5,732 nucleotides of DNA, from contig JAEDGK010000115.1 in NCBI GenBank assembly GCA_016297555.1, positions 1 through 5,732 on the forward strand, read 5' to 3'. Every line of letters begins with the position of its first letter. Position 1 is the first letter of the stretch. The notes beneath the pieces were generated by a model. It saw only the letters and a list, made by a program, of their open reading frames with translations. It was not told the DNA's origin and searched no databases. This DNA is from Clostridiaceae bacterium (GTDB lineage Bacteria > Bacillota > Clostridia > Oscillospirales > Acutalibacteraceae). Shown in pieces: positions 4,809 to 5,732 of the stretch. The position numbers and the translations under genes are program-made.

Positions 4809-5291
4809 ATGGCACAGGAAATTTTGCTCACCTCAGCCGGCATTAAAGAACTTGAAGAGGAACTTGAACATCTTAAGGTTGTCGGCCGCCAGGAAATCAA
4901 AGAAAAAATTCAGGTTGCCCTTTCCTTCGGCGACTTGTCCGAAAACAGCGAGTACGAAGAAGCCCGTAACGATCAGGGCAAGCTTGAAGCAAGAATAAGC
5001 GAGATTGAAAGCATTCTTTCAATGGCCAAGGTTATTGACGAGGACGCGCTGAGCACCGATGTAATTCAGCTTGGCTCAAAGGTTACAATCAAGGATGTCG
5101 AATACGGCGATACCTATAAATATCAGATAATCAGTTCAACCTCAACCTCAAAAGATAAGGGAGACGACTGTCTCACCAGCGACGAGTCGCCCGTTGCAAA
5201 GGCTCTTATCGGCCACAAGGTCGGCGATATTGTTGAAGTTGAAGCTCCGTGCGGAATTATTAAATACGAGGTTATGGAAATCACAAAGTAA
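4809..5291 (+). CDS. greA: Transcription elongation factor GreA
   Basis: GreA enters the secondary channel of stalled, backtracked RNA polymerase and stimulates cleavage of the extruded 3' RNA so elongation can resume. It is cytoplasmic. At 160 aa the product has the usual family length. Residues 1 to about 75 form the N-terminal antiparallel coiled coil, rich in Glu, Leu and Lys. The tip motif GDLSENSEYEEARNDQGKLE begins at residue 41 and carries the conserved acidic residues Asp42 and Glu45 that help coordinate the catalytic magnesium. Residues about 80-160 form the FKBP-like C-terminal domain, with the conserved SPVAKALIGHKVGD stretch near 127. The Asp/Glu tip distinguishes it from non-cleaving Gre-like inhibitors. 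A consensus promoter and Shine-Dalgarno lie upstream. lysS follows after 24 bases with no terminator, so the two are almost certainly co-transcribed, an arrangement common in Clostridia. Confidence 0.97.
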   Translation: MAQEILLTSAGIKELEEELEHLKVVGRQEIKEKIQVALSFGDLSENSEYEEARNDQGKLEARISEIESILSMAKVIDEDALSTDVIQLGSKVTIKDVEYGDTYKYQIISSTSTSKDKGDDCLTSDESPVAKALIGHKVGDIVEVEAPCGIIKYEVMEITK

Positions 5292-5300
5292 TTACTTTTG

Positions 5301-5306
5301 AAAGGA
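5301..5306 (+). promoter_or_regulatory. Ribosome binding site of lysS
   Basis: AAAGGA lies in the 24-base greA-lysS gap, 9 bases before ATG 5316. It decides the lysS start and shows lysS is translated independently within the operon. Confidence 0.75.
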
Positions 5307-5315
5307 CGTTTTTTA

Positions 5316-5732
5316 ATGTCAGAAGAAAATAAGAACAGGCAGACTGAAAAGCAGCCTGCCGAAGATATCAGCGAGCTTAAGAAAATAAGGATTGAAAAGC
5401 TCAACGCACTCCAGCAGGCCGGCAAGGATCCGTTTCAGGTGACCACCGCCGAACAATCTATCACCAATGCGGAAATCAAAGAACGCTTTGAAGAGCTTGA
5501 AAACACCGATGTTTCCGTTTGCGGCCGTATCATCGCATGGCGCGATATGGGTAAGGCAAACTTCATTGTTCTTTCCGACCGCAGCGGCAATATACAATCC
5601 TATGTCAGAGTCAACGAGATTGGCGAAGAAGCATTTGCCGAGTTCAAAAAGTGGGACATCGGCGATATTATTGAAGTCAAGGGCTTTGTTTTCAAAACAA
5701 AAAGGGGAGAGATCTCCGTCCATGCGAAGAGC
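5316..5732 (+). CDS. lysS: Lysyl-tRNA synthetase, class II (N-terminal 139 residues; 3' end outside window)
   Basis: LysRS charges tRNA-Lys with lysine using ATP, in the cytoplasm. The frame is open from ATG 5316 to the right edge, so only 139 of the roughly 490-500 residues usual for the family are visible. Residues 19-40 contain the N-terminal helix signature ELKKIRIEKLNALQQAG followed by KDPF. Residues about 66-139 form the OB-fold anticodon-binding domain, with VCGRIIAWRDMGKANFIVLSDRSG, NIQSYVRVNEIGEE, WDIGDIIEVKGFVFKTKRGEISV matched in order to the family pattern (short pieces quoted separately). The class II catalytic motifs lie beyond the window and cannot be checked. It follows greA closely, sharing its promoter. 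No lysine T-box or riboswitch is present. Asp/Glu-tRNA synthetases share the OB-fold, but the RDMGK and GEISV context fits LysRS best. Confidence 0.93.
   Translation, partial: MSEENKNRQTEKQPAEDISELKKIRIEKLNALQQAGKDPFQVTTAEQSITNAEIKERFEELENTDVSVCGRIIAWRDMGKANFIVLSDRSGNIQSYVRVNEIGEEAFAEFKKWDIGDIIEVKGFVFKTKRGEISVHAKS

Noticed and set aside
5319..5723. Minus-strand 134-aa open frame at the right edge
   Set aside because: It is antisense to lysS, whose plus-strand translation matches the LysRS N-terminal domain. The minus frame has no recognisable family.

Overview
The window looks like a chromosomal segment from an anaerobic, gut-type low-to-mid-GC Gram-positive bacterium (class Clostridia, probably Oscillospirales/Ruminococcaceae-like). 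Three things point there. Shine-Dalgarno sequences are strong and sigma-A-type promoters lie in AT-rich gaps. greA is followed directly by lysS, an order common in Clostridia. The large secreted protein is built from modules typical of gut Firmicutes surface proteins. The organism assignment is an inference; there is no rRNA or other decisive marker.

Layout. Bases 1-78 hold the last 25 codons of a plus-strand gene that enters from the left. A small minus-strand gene (375-169, 68 aa, unknown function) follows. It is a complete transcription unit: a near-consensus promoter (TTGACA-N17-TATTAT), a Shine-Dalgarno sequence, and an intrinsic terminator at 144-109. A 467-base AT-rich gap (376-842) contains that promoter, a thrice-repeated ATGTTAATT box, a possible short independent transcript ending in a terminator-like structure (about 626-710), and the promoter of the next gene.

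The dominant feature is an 843-4475 reading frame of 1210 codons. In order it has a signal peptide, a transglutaminase-like domain with an apparently intact Cys130-His169-Asp184 triad, about 15 BspA/LRR_5-type leucine-rich repeats, 13 tandem 38-40-residue Cys/His/Trp repeats, a DxDxDG-CxxC segment, and a distinctive 38-residue Cys/His-flanked hydrophobic C-terminus. It looks like a secreted, probably surface-associated adhesin or enzyme without an LPXTG signal. Both repeat regions show DNA-level evidence of internal duplication, the clearest being two adjacent 120-bp units that differ at two positions.

A 333-base gap (4476-4808) carries a 13-bp hairpin, an inverted repeat, and a consensus promoter (TTGACA-N18-TATAAT). 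That promoter drives greA (transcript cleavage factor) and, 24 bases downstream, lysS (lysyl-tRNA synthetase, class II), which runs off the right edge. These two form an information-processing housekeeping operon. The large secreted protein is a monocistronic accessory gene beside it, and I see no functional link between the two beyond proximity.

The items most worth a second look are the C-terminal module and Cys-rich repeats of the large protein, and the unknown 68-aa gene with repeated boxes around its promoter.
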